DNA of 64,000 nt, from contig CALVNH010000001.1 of assembly GCA_944349635.1 (NCBI GenBank), forward strand, positions 62,001 to 126,000, given 5' to 3'. The notes under the pieces were generated by a model that did not search any database, had not been told where the DNA came from, and saw only the letters and a list, made by a program, of their open reading frames with translations. The stretch's first letter is position 1. Each line of letters begins with the position of its first letter. The stretch is from an uncultured Clostridia bacterium. Lineage in GTDB: Bacteria > Bacillota > Clostridia > Christensenellales > CAG-917. This document shows, piece after piece, positions 1 through 7,384 of the stretch. A program made the translations under genes and the position numbers.

Positions 1-507
1 GTGGGAGATTGCGATTCCGTCACGACCCCCCGCAACGGAATACCCTGCGAACTTCACGACGTGCACAAGGACTTTACCGACGGAGAACTGGCAGTCCGCA
101 AAGCCGCGGAAACAGGCGCGGACGAACTGGTATTTTACGGGATTACCGGCGGTGACAGATATGACCACACACTCGGCAATCTTGCCTCAATGGCGTTTGC
201 ACGCAGTCTGGGGATGAAATCCTCGGCAAAGGAAGAACTTTTCGACATAACGGCGCTGTGCGCCGACAAGGACGCAAAGTTCGTCGCCGATGCGGAAATC
301 GGGTGTACCGTCTCCATAATACCTCACGGCGGCGACGCCGTCATAACGGATTCCGAAGGGCTGGAATACCCTCTTCAAAACCTGCGGCTCACCTGCCGCG
401 ATTCGCGTGGCATATCCAACACGACAACGGCGAAAAAGTTTTCTTTCACGTTGGTATCGGGCAATGTGTTCGTGTTCGTGACGACGGGCAAACCGCTCAA
501 AGACTGA
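1..507 (+). CDS. thiN: Thiamine pyrophosphokinase, N-terminus cut by window edge
   Basis: Makes thiamine pyrophosphate (TPP) from thiamine and ATP in the cytosol. The window opens inside the gene: the first codons encode the conserved GDxDS motif (GDCDSV at residues 2-7), so the N-terminal strand-helix part is missing and the apparent GTG start is not real. Further family motifs are KDFTDGELA (23-31), GITGGDRYDHTLGN (47-60) and GISN (137-140), which form the ATP and thiamine sites in the family. The gene ends at a bidirectional terminator shared with the convergent DtxR gene. Its closeness to the TPP-riboswitch operon at 1.2-4.8 kb fits a thiamine salvage locus. Identification is firm. Confidence 0.93.
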   Translation: MGDCDSVTTPRNGIPCELHDVHKDFTDGELAVRKAAETGADELVFYGITGGDRYDHTLGNLASMAFARSLGMKSSAKEELFDITALCADKDAKFVADAEIGCTVSIIPHGGDAVITDSEGLEYPLQNLRLTCRDSRGISNTTTAKKFSFTLVSGNVFVFVTTGKPLKD

Positions 508-654
508 TTGTCATCGATTTTCGCTGCGCGAATCTGCGCCTTTGTCCGCGCCCCGAAACTCGATTCTCACCGACAAAGTTCTGCGTGTGTTCGCACGTCA
601 ACTCCGAAGCAATTAAGGGCTCAATTCACCCAAAACGTATTTCAAACAAACAAA

Positions 655-678
655 AAAAGCGCGTAAACACGCGCTTTT
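655..678. terminator. Bidirectional intrinsic terminator
   Basis: Ten-bp perfect stem (AAAAGCGCGT/ACGCGCTTTT) with a four-base loop, A-run on one side and T-run on the other. It lies between the convergent thiN and DtxR-type genes and can serve both. Confidence 0.85.
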
Positions 679-744
679 GCTTATTTCGGTTTGCTCCGAA
701 TCGTGCAACCGCAAGCCGTATCGGGTTCGGTTGCAAAGTCCGCG

Positions 745-1116
745 TCAGTCCTTTCCGTCGGCAAAACGCTTGATGACGGCAAACAGTTCGTCGGAAATGA
801 CGTGCTCTATGCGGCAGGCGTTCTCTTCCGCCACGGCGGAATCCGCACCGATTTTTTCCAGGGCGTCGGTCAACACGCGATGTCGCTCGTAAACGTGTTG
901 CGCCTTCTCTCTGCCCGCGTCCGTAAATTCGATGTCACCGCTCACGCGGTCCATTGTTATATAACCCTTTTTGATTAAGAGATTGACCCCGCGCGAAACG
1001 CTGGATTTTGCGTAATCCAGCTCTTCCACAACGTCGACGGAGCGAACGGCGGGCTTTTTCTGTTTGAGCAACAGTATTGTTTCGAGATACATTTCTTCGG
1101 ATTCGGGAGTTCTCAT
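745..1116 (-). CDS. DtxR/MntR-family metal-dependent repressor, short form
   Basis: Winged-helix transcriptional regulator (about residues 1-65) followed by a dimerisation and metal-binding domain; 123 residues, so it lacks the C-terminal SH3-like domain of long DtxR proteins and matches MntR in length. The metal ligands look like DtxR rather than MntR: Met9 (MntR has Asp), His79, Cys101, Glu104 and His105, in ACRIEH. This suggests Fe(II)-type rather than Mn-type sensing, which is inference. The start is ATG with a strong GGGAGGTGG ribosome site. A good sigma-A promoter lies just upstream at 1133-1161. No target gene (feo, mnt) is adjacent. Confidence 0.88.
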   Translation of the reverse strand: MRTPESEEMYLETILLLKQKKPAVRSVDVVEELDYAKSSVSRGVNLLIKKGYITMDRVSGDIEFTDAGREKAQHVYERHRVLTDALEKIGADSAVAEENACRIEHVISDELFAVIKRFADGKD

Positions 1117-1132
1117 TATCCACCTCCCCGCT

Positions 1133-1161
1133 ATTTTACTTCACAACGGCGCATTTGTAAA
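1133..1161 (-). promoter_or_regulatory. Promoter of the DtxR-type gene
   Basis: On the minus strand TTTACA, 17 bases, TAAAAT, ending about 16 bases before the ATG of the DtxR-type gene. One mismatch in each hexamer. Confidence 0.6.
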
Positions 1162-1214
1162 GCGATGTCCGCTGCCGGGCAGGCGTTTGCGGACAACCAA
1201 ACCGCACATTCGGC

Positions 1215-1243
1215 TTGACAAGCCCCGCCGCCGAGAGTATAAT
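1215..1243 (+). promoter_or_regulatory. Consensus promoter of the TPP-riboswitch operon
   Basis: TTGACA, 17-base spacer, TATAAT: a perfect sigma-A promoter. Transcription would start near 1250, just before the riboswitch aptamer. Confidence 0.85.
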
Positions 1244-1257
1244 GCAACCGACAACCG

Positions 1258-1345
1258 AATAAATCATGGGTGCTGAAAGGCTGAGATTGCTCGCAAGAGG
1301 GAACCATTTAACCTGATACGGATAATGCCGGCGTAGGGAGATTGA
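1258..1345 (+). promoter_or_regulatory. TPP riboswitch (THI box)
   Basis: Carries the conserved THI-box blocks in order: GGGTGC at about 1268, CTGAGA at 1281-1286, ACCTGAT at about 1311, GGATAATGCC at 1320-1329 and GCGTAGGGA at 1331-1339. These form the pyrimidine- and pyrophosphate-sensing helices of the family. It sits between a consensus promoter and a terminator hairpin, so TPP binding should favour termination and shut down the downstream transport operon. Confidence 0.95.
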
Positions 1346-1355
1346 ATTGCTTACA

Positions 1356-1380
1356 GGACCCTTTTCGGGTCCGTTTTTTT
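1356..1380 (+). terminator. Riboswitch expression-platform terminator
   Basis: GGACCC, five-base loop, GGGTCC, then G and seven T. It lies 11 bases past the aptamer and before the first gene's ribosome site, so it is the attenuator controlled by the TPP riboswitch. Confidence 0.88.
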
Positions 1381-1391
1381 TGGAGAAAACA

Positions 1392-2018
1392 ATGAACTGT
1401 TTTGATGGACACGCCGCCGAGTACGACGCGTGGTTCTACGAAAACGACAAGCTGTTCGACAGCGAATACGACGCTTTGAACTGTCTGCTCGAAAGCGGCG
1501 TCGAATATACGGAAGTCGGCGTCGGCACCGGCATTTTCGCACAGCGGCTCGGCATCCGCCGCGGCGTCGAACCTTGCGAAAGCATGGCTCGCTTCGCAAA
1601 GGAACGCGGCATCGAGGTAGTGTCGGCTTCCGCGCAGAACCTTCCCTTTGCGGACGGCGAGGCGCAAGGTCTTGTCATGATAACCGTGGACTGTTTCGTC
1701 AAAGATTTGTCCGAAGTTTTCCGCGAGGCGCACCGCGCTCTGAAAGACGGCGGCAGCTACGTCGTCGCATTCATCGACGCGGGCACCCCTCTCGGCAAAC
1801 GGTACGAGGAGTTCAAGGAGGACAGCGTCTACTACAAGGGAGCCGTGTTCAGGTCTTTTGACGAGATTTCGGATTTGCTTTCCGAAGCAGGTTTTTCCGT
1901 AATCCGATGCGTGCAGACCGTGTTCACTCTCGACAACGTCGCTCAACCCGTCAGAGAAAATCACGGCGAAGGAGTCTTTGCCGTCATAAAAGCCGAAAAG
2001 GAGATTGAAAAATGTTAG
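1392..2018 (+). CDS. Class I SAM-dependent methyltransferase, first gene of the thiamine operon
   Basis: Rossmann-fold methyltransferase of 208 residues. Motif I is EVGVGTGIFA (about residues 41-50), the acidic end of strand 2 is in GVEP, and the DLSEVFREAHRALKDGG block is the usual post-motif II/III helix. The ATG at 1392 follows TGGAG at the correct distance; an earlier in-frame TTG at 1347 would start inside the attenuator hairpin and is rejected. The stop overlaps the next start by 7 bases. Its substrate is unknown. Being first behind a TPP riboswitch suggests a role in handling a thiamine precursor or analogue, but generic methyltransferases also occur in such operons. Confidence 0.8.
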   Translation: MNCFDGHAAEYDAWFYENDKLFDSEYDALNCLLESGVEYTEVGVGTGIFAQRLGIRRGVEPCESMARFAKERGIEVVSASAQNLPFADGEAQGLVMITVDCFVKDLSEVFREAHRALKDGGSYVVAFIDAGTPLGKRYEEFKEDSVYYKGAVFRSFDEISDLLSEAGFSVIRCVQTVFTLDNVAQPVRENHGEGVFAVIKAEKEIEKC

Positions 2019-2311
2019 CAAGTGTCGCTTTGCAAATTCTGCCCGAAACTCTCGACGACGAACACACCGTAAAAGTCGTTGACGAAGTCATCGCTTACAT
2101 GAAGAGCACGGGACTGAACTGTTATGTCGGTCCTTTCGAAACCGCCGTCGAAGGCGCGGACATCGACGTTCTCATGGACGTGATGAAAGAGTGCCTTCAC
2201 ATTGCGGGAAAAGCCACCTATCAGGGAGTGGCAGCCTTCATAAAAGTGGTGTACAGACCGGAAGGAGACGTTCTTACCATTGAAAAAAAGGTCACTAAAC
2301 ATCATATATAA
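2012..2311 (+). CDS. Thiamine-binding protein, MTH1187/YkoF-like (DUF77)
   Basis: Small ferredoxin-like-fold protein of 99 residues. It shows the family pattern of an N-terminal strand (VALQILPE), a helix with KVVDEVIAYMKSTGL, then CYVGPFETAVEG and a second helix-strand pair. MTH1187/YkoF proteins bind thiamine or its pyrimidine part and accompany thiamine ABC importers. The start ATG overlaps the methyltransferase end and follows AAAAGGAG. The stop lies 32 bases inside the permease gene, so translation of the unit is tightly coupled. Confidence 0.82.
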   Translation: MLASVALQILPETLDDEHTVKVVDEVIAYMKSTGLNCYVGPFETAVEGADIDVLMDVMKECLHIAGKATYQGVAAFIKVVYRPEGDVLTIEKKVTKHHI

Positions 2312-3053
2312 AATCGTCGTTCCCGCGGCGTTCATCGGGTGCTTTTTCCTGATATGGGAAATAGTCTGCCTGTCTGGCAAGGTGCCGGCGGTGATTCTGC
2401 CTACCCCGAAACAGACTTTCGAAGCTTTCTTTTCCCGGAGCGACCAGATTATGAAGCACACGGGAATCACTCTTGCGGAAGCCTTCGGAGGGCTTGCGGG
2501 AGGCATTGCGACGGGATTTGTGCTTGCCCTGCTGATGGACGCTTTCAAACTCTGCCGCCACGGGTTCAAACCGTTGTTAGTCATCACGCAGACCATTCCC
2601 ACCATAGTCATAGCGCCTCTCATCGTGCTGTGGCTCGGATACGACATCGCGCCCAAAATCCTGCTGGTCGCGCTCACCACCTTCTTCCCGATAGCGATAG
2701 GACTGTCCGACGGTTATGCGCAGACCGACCCCGATATGATAGATTTGATGCGCTCCATGGGCGCAAACAGACTGAAAATATTTTGGTTTGTCAAACTGCC
2801 CAACGCCCTTCCCAACTTTTTTTCGGCGATGAAAATCTCCACGACCTACGCGATAGTGGGAGCCGTCATTTCCGAATGGGTGGGCGCCCTCGGAGGACTG
2901 GGATATTACATTCTGCGCATGCAGAATATGTATGCCTACGACGTGATGTTCGCAACCATATTCTGGATAATTTTGCTCAGCCTCTTGCTTTTGCTCGTAC
3001 TCGAAACCGTAAAAATCTGCGTAATACGCTGGAATAAACAGGAGAAATTATGA
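2280..3053 (+). CDS. thiX: ABC importer permease, ThiX-like
   Basis: Membrane permease of 257 residues with about six hydrophobic segments and the cytoplasmic EAA-type loop (GLSDGYAQTDPDMIDLM, about residues 141-157, then RSMGANRLKIFWFVKLP) that contacts the ATPase. It belongs to the BPD_transp_1 family of taurine/HMP-type importers. The start is TTG at 2280, 12 bases after AGGAG and inside the preceding gene; no better start is present. It overlaps the binding-protein gene by 4 bases (ATGA). Within ThiXYZ systems it imports pyrimidine precursors of thiamine; the exact substrate is inferred. Confidence 0.88.
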   Translation: MKKRSLNIIYKIVVPAAFIGCFFLIWEIVCLSGKVPAVILPTPKQTFEAFFSRSDQIMKHTGITLAEAFGGLAGGIATGFVLALLMDAFKLCRHGFKPLLVITQTIPTIVIAPLIVLWLGYDIAPKILLVALTTFFPIAIGLSDGYAQTDPDMIDLMRSMGANRLKIFWFVKLPNALPNFFSAMKISTTYAIVGAVISEWVGALGGLGYYILRMQNMYAYDVMFATIFWIILLSLLLLLVLETVKICVIRWNKQEKL

Positions 3054-4054
3054 AACACAAAAAACTACTCTGCATTCTTTTGCTCGTCACTCTCGCAATG
3101 TCGTCGTTGTTTGCGCTCGTCGCCTGCGACAACAAAAAAGGCAAACCCGAAAAAATCACTTTCGTGCTCGACTGGACGCCGAACACCAACCACACGGGTC
3201 TTTACGTTGCCAAGCATCTCGGCTATTACGCCGACGAAGGACTGGAAGTCAGCTTCATTCAGCCCGGAATGGACGGCAGCTCCGTGGACGTGTCCACGGG
3301 CGTGGGACAGTTCGGCATCGACTTCCAGGAACAGATGATTTTCAACGAACAGTCCTCCATCAACGTCACGGCGGTTGCCGCCGTGGTTCAGCAAAACACC
3401 TCGGGCATACTGGTCAAAGGCGGCATAGGAATCGAAACGCTTGCCGACATCACCGGACACTCCTACGCCACATGGGGATTGCCCGGCGAACAGGCGATTG
3501 TCAAATATTTCGCCGAACAGTACGGCGGAAGCGTGAACGACAGCGATATGGTGCCCAACACCGTGGCGAACATCATCGCGGAATTCCAGAACCCCCAGGG
3601 AGTCGACAGCGTATGGAGCTATGAGGCGTGGGACGTCATCAGACTGGAACTTGCGGGCATCGACCACAAATTTTTCAGAATGAGCGACATCGAAGTGCTT
3701 GACTACTACACTCCCGTCATCATTGCCAACAACGATTATCTGAAAAAATATCCCGAATATGCCAGAAAGTTCGTCAAGGCCACCGCGGCAGGCTACAAAT
3801 ACGCCATCGAACACCCCGCGGAAGCCGCGGAAATCCTTATGAAGGAAAATCCCGAGCTGCGCGAGGACGAAGCTCTCATTCTCGCCAGCATGAACTTCCT
3901 CAAATCGAAATATCAGGCCGACGCTCCCAAATGGGGCTACATCGACCAGACCAGATGGGACAACTTCTTCGCCCTGATGTCCTCTCTCGTGGACGAAATC
4001 ACCACCCCCATCAGCAAGGGCTACGGATTCACCAACGAGTTCCTGCCCGCATAA
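3050..4054 (+). CDS. thiY: Thiamine-precursor-binding lipoprotein, ThiY/NMT1-like
   Basis: Solute-binding lipoprotein of 334 residues. The signal peptide ends in LVAC with the lipidated Cys26. The NMT1/THI5 signature LDWTPNTNHTGLYVA follows, then a periplasmic-binding-protein type II fold (GQFGIDFQEQ; WSYEAWD). ThiY proteins capture formylaminopyrimidine-type thiamine precursors at the outer membrane face and hand them to ThiX. The gene sits between the permease and ATPase genes under the TPP riboswitch, which supports the thiamine assignment over taurine or nitrate uptake. Confidence 0.92.
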   Translation: MKHKKLLCILLLVTLAMSSLFALVACDNKKGKPEKITFVLDWTPNTNHTGLYVAKHLGYYADEGLEVSFIQPGMDGSSVDVSTGVGQFGIDFQEQMIFNEQSSINVTAVAAVVQQNTSGILVKGGIGIETLADITGHSYATWGLPGEQAIVKYFAEQYGGSVNDSDMVPNTVANIIAEFQNPQGVDSVWSYEAWDVIRLELAGIDHKFFRMSDIEVLDYYTPVIIANNDYLKKYPEYARKFVKATAAGYKYAIEHPAEAAEILMKENPELREDEALILASMNFLKSKYQADAPKWGYIDQTRWDNFFALMSSLVDEITTPISKGYGFTNEFLPA

Positions 4055-4079
4055 TCCTTCTTTCGGCAAAGGCACTGCG

Positions 4080-4814
4080 ATGAAACTTCTCGAAGTCGAA
4101 AACGTAACACAGGAATACGAAGGCACCCGAATCATCGAGGGCGTGAGTTTTTCCGTGGAAAAAGGCGAAACCGTCTGTCTCATCGGCACGAGCGGCGTGG
4201 GCAAAACCACCCTTTTCCAGATTCTTTCGGGGTTGAACGTCCCCGTTGAAGGACGCGTGCTCCTGAACGGAGAAAACGTCGTCGGCGCAACGGGCAAGGT
4301 CAGCTACATGCTGCAAAAGGATATGCTGTTGCCTTTCAAGACCATAGAGGACAACGTGTCACTGCCCTACCGCATAAAAGGAATGCCCCGCAAGAGCGCC
4401 CGCGAAAAGGTGTCGCCGTATTTCGGTCAGTTCGGCATAGAAGGCACGCAAAAGAAATATCCCGGACAACTCTCCGGCGGGATGCGACAGCGCGCGGCAT
4501 TCATGCGAACATACTTTTTCGGGCACGAACTCATGCTTCTCGACGAACCCTTTTCCGCTCTCGACGAAATAACAAAGCAGGAGATGTACGCCTGGTACGT
4601 CAAAATATCCAAGGAATTGTCCCTCACAACGCTGTTCATCTCCCACAGTCTGGAAGAAGCCCTCACCCTCTCCGACAGAATACTCGTTATGGGGGGCAAA
4701 CCGGGCGTCATCAAGGAAGAAATCGTCGTCGAAAGGGGTTCGGAAGAGGATTTCACCACCACACAACGCTTTACGGAGTACAAGAAAAGGCTGAAATCGC
4801 TGCTGTTGCAGTAA
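4080..4814 (+). CDS. thiZ: ABC importer ATPase, ThiZ-like
   Basis: Cytosolic ATPase of 244 residues powering the ThiX permease. Walker A is GTSGVGKTT (about 38-46), the Q-loop is MLQKDMLLPF, the signature is LSGGMRQRAA, Walker B with catalytic Glu is LMLLDEPFSALD and the switch His is in FISHS. It is the last gene of the riboswitch operon, 25 bases after thiY, and is followed by an intrinsic terminator. Confidence 0.92.
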   Translation: MKLLEVENVTQEYEGTRIIEGVSFSVEKGETVCLIGTSGVGKTTLFQILSGLNVPVEGRVLLNGENVVGATGKVSYMLQKDMLLPFKTIEDNVSLPYRIKGMPRKSAREKVSPYFGQFGIEGTQKKYPGQLSGGMRQRAAFMRTYFFGHELMLLDEPFSALDEITKQEMYAWYVKISKELSLTTLFISHSLEEALTLSDRILVMGGKPGVIKEEIVVERGSEEDFTTTQRFTEYKKRLKSLLLQ

Positions 4815-4863
4815 CTCTCCTCTCTTTCGCAGACCGTTCTTGTTTCCGCAAAAACGTGACCGA

Positions 4864-4896
4864 ACACCCGCGTTCAATGCGCGGGTGTAATTTTTT
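4864..4896 (+). terminator. Terminator of the thiamine transport operon
   Basis: Nine-bp perfect stem (ACACCCGCG/CGCGGGTGT), seven-base loop, then AATTTTTT. Confidence 0.9.
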
Positions 4897-4993
4897 GGAG
4901 AAAAAAGAAGAATGCCGCAACTCAAAAACATCCTCTGTTCAGACGGAAAAACCGAGTTCCCCCCGCCCGATTCGCGCACGAACGAAAAAATTG

Positions 4994-5023
4994 TTGTTAA
5001 AAACACGTAAAATGTGATAGAAT
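4994..5023 (+). promoter_or_regulatory. Candidate promoter of trkH-trkA
   Basis: TTGTTA, 18 bases, TAGAAT, about 58 bases before the trkH start. The leader between it and the gene shows no recognisable c-di-AMP or other riboswitch. Confidence 0.45.
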
Positions 5024-5081
5024 ACATTTCACGGAACCACTCCCGCACCCGTCGGTCACGGGAAGCGGTTCGCACACTCTT

Positions 5082-6548
5082 ATGACGGAAAACGAAAGCA
5101 ACCGAAATTCAAACCCTCCTCCTTTACGTTTCGACGACGCCGACACGGGTTTCTGCCCCTCGGAACCGCCCGCGGAAGAGGGAGAAAAACGCGTACGATT
5201 CGCAAAACGCAAACTCCCGCGCAAACTTTCCAGCACTCAGGTGCTTGTGCTGGGATATCTCGGCATAATTCTGCTGGGCAGTTTTTTCCTTTCTCTCCCC
5301 ATCTCCAACAGACAGGGTGTCTGGACGCCTTACATAGACGCGCTTTTAACGTCGACCTCCGCCACGTGCGTGACAGGGCTCATCGTTTACGACACCTTCG
5401 GCTACTGGAATATGTTCGGACAGTTGCTGATACTCCTGCTCATTCAGGTGGGCGGAATAGGTTTCATGACGTTCATAACCCTCTTTTCGTTTGCCTTGGG
5501 CAGGCGCATCGGGCTTTTTGAGAGAACGGTCATCGCACAATCCGCAGGCTCTTTCGAAAAGGGCGGCATAATGAAGCTGATAAAGCGAATCCTCATTTTC
5601 ACCTTCTCAGTCGAGCTGGTCGGCGCTCTGCTTCTGGCAACCAGGTTCTGCGTTGATTTCGGAGCGGGGAAAGGAATCTATTTCGCCATATTCCACAGCG
5701 TATCCGCTTTCTGCAATGCAGGCTTCGATTTGATGGGTGCAAGAGGCGTCCCCTTCGCGTCGCTCACGTCTTACAGCGACGATGTAATCGTCAACCTGAC
5801 AATCTGCGGACTGATAATCATAGGCGGTACGGGATACGTCGTGTGGAGCGACATCTGGGACAAGCGTTTCAGATACAAAAACTTCCGTCTGCACACCCGC
5901 ATCGTCCTGTGGGCAACCGCGATTCTTATTTTCGTTCCCGCTCTGCTCTTCCTCGCGTTCGAGCACAACGGAGTGCTTGTGGGCAAGAGCGCGGGCGAAC
6001 AGTTCCTCGTGTGTCTGTTCCAGTCCGTAACACCCAGAACGGCGGGCTTCAACACGGTGAATCTTGCGGAACTCAGCGACAGCAGCGTGCTGATGATGCA
6101 GATACTGATGTTCATAGGCGGCAACAGCGGCTCCACCGCAGGCGGCATAAAAGTGACGACTATGGTGGTTATTCTGTTCGGGCTCTATTCCTCCATGCGC
6201 AACCAACGAGACATCGTCATCGGAAAACGCTCCATGGACCTTTCGCTTGCCAAACAGGCGATGTCGCTCCTTACGATATATCTGATATTCATTCTGGTGG
6301 CAGCGCTCATCATCTGCGCCGTAGAACCGTTTGCCCTGCGCGACGTAATGTTCGAATGCGTATCGGCAATCGGCACCGTCGGTCTCAGCATCGGCATAAC
6401 CCCGATGCTCCATGTGAGTTCGAAATTCATCGTCACTCTGCTCATGTTCGCCGGCAGACTCGGAGTTCTCACTCTCGCCGCCGCAATGATGGAAAGCAAA
6501 GTCAAACCACTGACAAAACGTCCTTCGGAAAAGATTCTGATAGGATAA
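5082..6548 (+). CDS. trkH: TrkH/KtrB-family potassium uptake channel subunit
   Basis: Integral membrane K+ (or Na+-driven K+) translocating subunit of 488 residues. Four membrane-pore-membrane repeats are visible, with the selectivity-filter glycines in TCVTGL, FCNAGFD, TPRTAGFNT and IGTVGLS. After the last TM the protein ends in a short basic tail. The N-terminus carries about 48 hydrophilic residues rich in Pro, Asn and acidic residues before the usual KLSSTQVLVLGY start of the family; the ribosome site before 5082 is weak, so the exact start is uncertain, but there is no internal ATG before the first TM. It is co-transcribed with trkA 9 bases downstream. Confidence 0.92.
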   Translation: MTENESNRNSNPPPLRFDDADTGFCPSEPPAEEGEKRVRFAKRKLPRKLSSTQVLVLGYLGIILLGSFFLSLPISNRQGVWTPYIDALLTSTSATCVTGLIVYDTFGYWNMFGQLLILLLIQVGGIGFMTFITLFSFALGRRIGLFERTVIAQSAGSFEKGGIMKLIKRILIFTFSVELVGALLLATRFCVDFGAGKGIYFAIFHSVSAFCNAGFDLMGARGVPFASLTSYSDDVIVNLTICGLIIIGGTGYVVWSDIWDKRFRYKNFRLHTRIVLWATAILIFVPALLFLAFEHNGVLVGKSAGEQFLVCLFQSVTPRTAGFNTVNLAELSDSSVLMMQILMFIGGNSGSTAGGIKVTTMVVILFGLYSSMRNQRDIVIGKRSMDLSLAKQAMSLLTIYLIFILVAALIICAVEPFALRDVMFECVSAIGTVGLSIGITPMLHVSSKFIVTLLMFAGRLGVLTLAAAMMESKVKPLTKRPSEKILIG

Positions 6549-6557
6549 GGAGATATT

Positions 6558-7202
6558 ATGAAATCTATTCTTGTTATAGGTATGGGAAGGTTCGGTACCT
6601 ACCTTGCCAAACGTCTGGCAGCCCTCGGCAACCAGGTAATGATTGCCGATAAGGACGAAGAGACCGTCAACCGCCTTTCCCCCTACTTCGTCGACGCAGT
6701 AATAGGCGATTGCAGCCGCGAAGAAGTGCTTTCGGAAATCGGCGTGAACAACTTCGACATCTGCTTCGTCACAATGGGCGACAGCTTCCAGCCCTCCCTC
6801 GAAGTCACGGCGCTGCTCAAAGACATGGGCGCGAAATACGTGGTGTCCATGTCCGCAAGCGAAATCCAGAGCAAATTCCTGCTCCGCAACGGCGCGGACG
6901 AGGTCATCTATCCGCAGATGGACATGGCATACAAAGCCGCCGTCAAATACAATGCGGACAACATTTTCGACTTCATAAAACTGGGTACGGACTACGGCAT
7001 TTTCGAAATCAAGGCTCCGCGCGAGTGGATAGGCAAGGACATGATCAGCGCCAATATCCGCAAGGAATACGACCTCAACGTCCTCGCCGTAAAGAAAGGC
7101 GGCGGTGCGGCGGTGCTTGCCACGGCGGATTACGTTTTCGAAGAGAACGACCACGTGATAGTCGCCGGTGCGTTCAAAGCCGTGGACAGGCTCAAAGGCT
7201 GA
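6558..7202 (+). CDS. trkA: TrkA/KtrA-family regulatory subunit (RCK)
   Basis: Cytosolic gating subunit of the TrkH/KtrB channel, 214 residues. The N-terminal RCK Rossmann domain has GMGRFG (residues 8-13) and acidic AD at the end of strand 2 for nucleotide binding (ATP/ADP or NAD(H)). The TrkA-C domain (about residues 135-212) is a known c-di-AMP or ligand site in Firmicutes. Start has AAGGAGATATT upstream. Single-RCK architecture fits a KtrAB-type octameric ring. Confidence 0.92.
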   Translation: MKSILVIGMGRFGTYLAKRLAALGNQVMIADKDEETVNRLSPYFVDAVIGDCSREEVLSEIGVNNFDICFVTMGDSFQPSLEVTALLKDMGAKYVVSMSASEIQSKFLLRNGADEVIYPQMDMAYKAAVKYNADNIFDFIKLGTDYGIFEIKAPREWIGKDMISANIRKEYDLNVLAVKKGGGAAVLATADYVFEENDHVIVAGAFKAVDRLKG

Positions 7203-7321
7203 CTCCGTGGCATATTCGCCGACGGGCACATCCCGGAAAAACGCCCGGCACAGCGTGTTCCTCGGACAAAAAACAGCCGTGCGGACACACTGGTTGAAAC
7301 ATTCTCACAGCACATCAACAG

Positions 7322-7349
7322 AAAAAGACTTCCACAGGGAAGTCTTTTT
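7322..7349. terminator. Bidirectional terminator between trkA and ade
   Basis: Twelve-bp perfect stem (AAAAAGACTTCC/GGAAGTCTTTTT) with loop ACAG; serves both convergent genes. Confidence 0.9.
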
Positions 7350-7384
7350 GTTTGTGCTCTGATTGCTTTGCGAAAAGATGCCGT

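Noticed and set aside
1347..1391. Earlier TTG start for the methyltransferase
   Set aside because: It would place the start codon and first residues in the riboswitch attenuator hairpin; the ATG at 1392 has a proper ribosome site.
4897..5081. c-di-AMP (ydaO) riboswitch before trkH
   Set aside because: Such riboswitches often precede K+ transporters in Firmicutes, but the leader is short and shows none of the conserved blocks.
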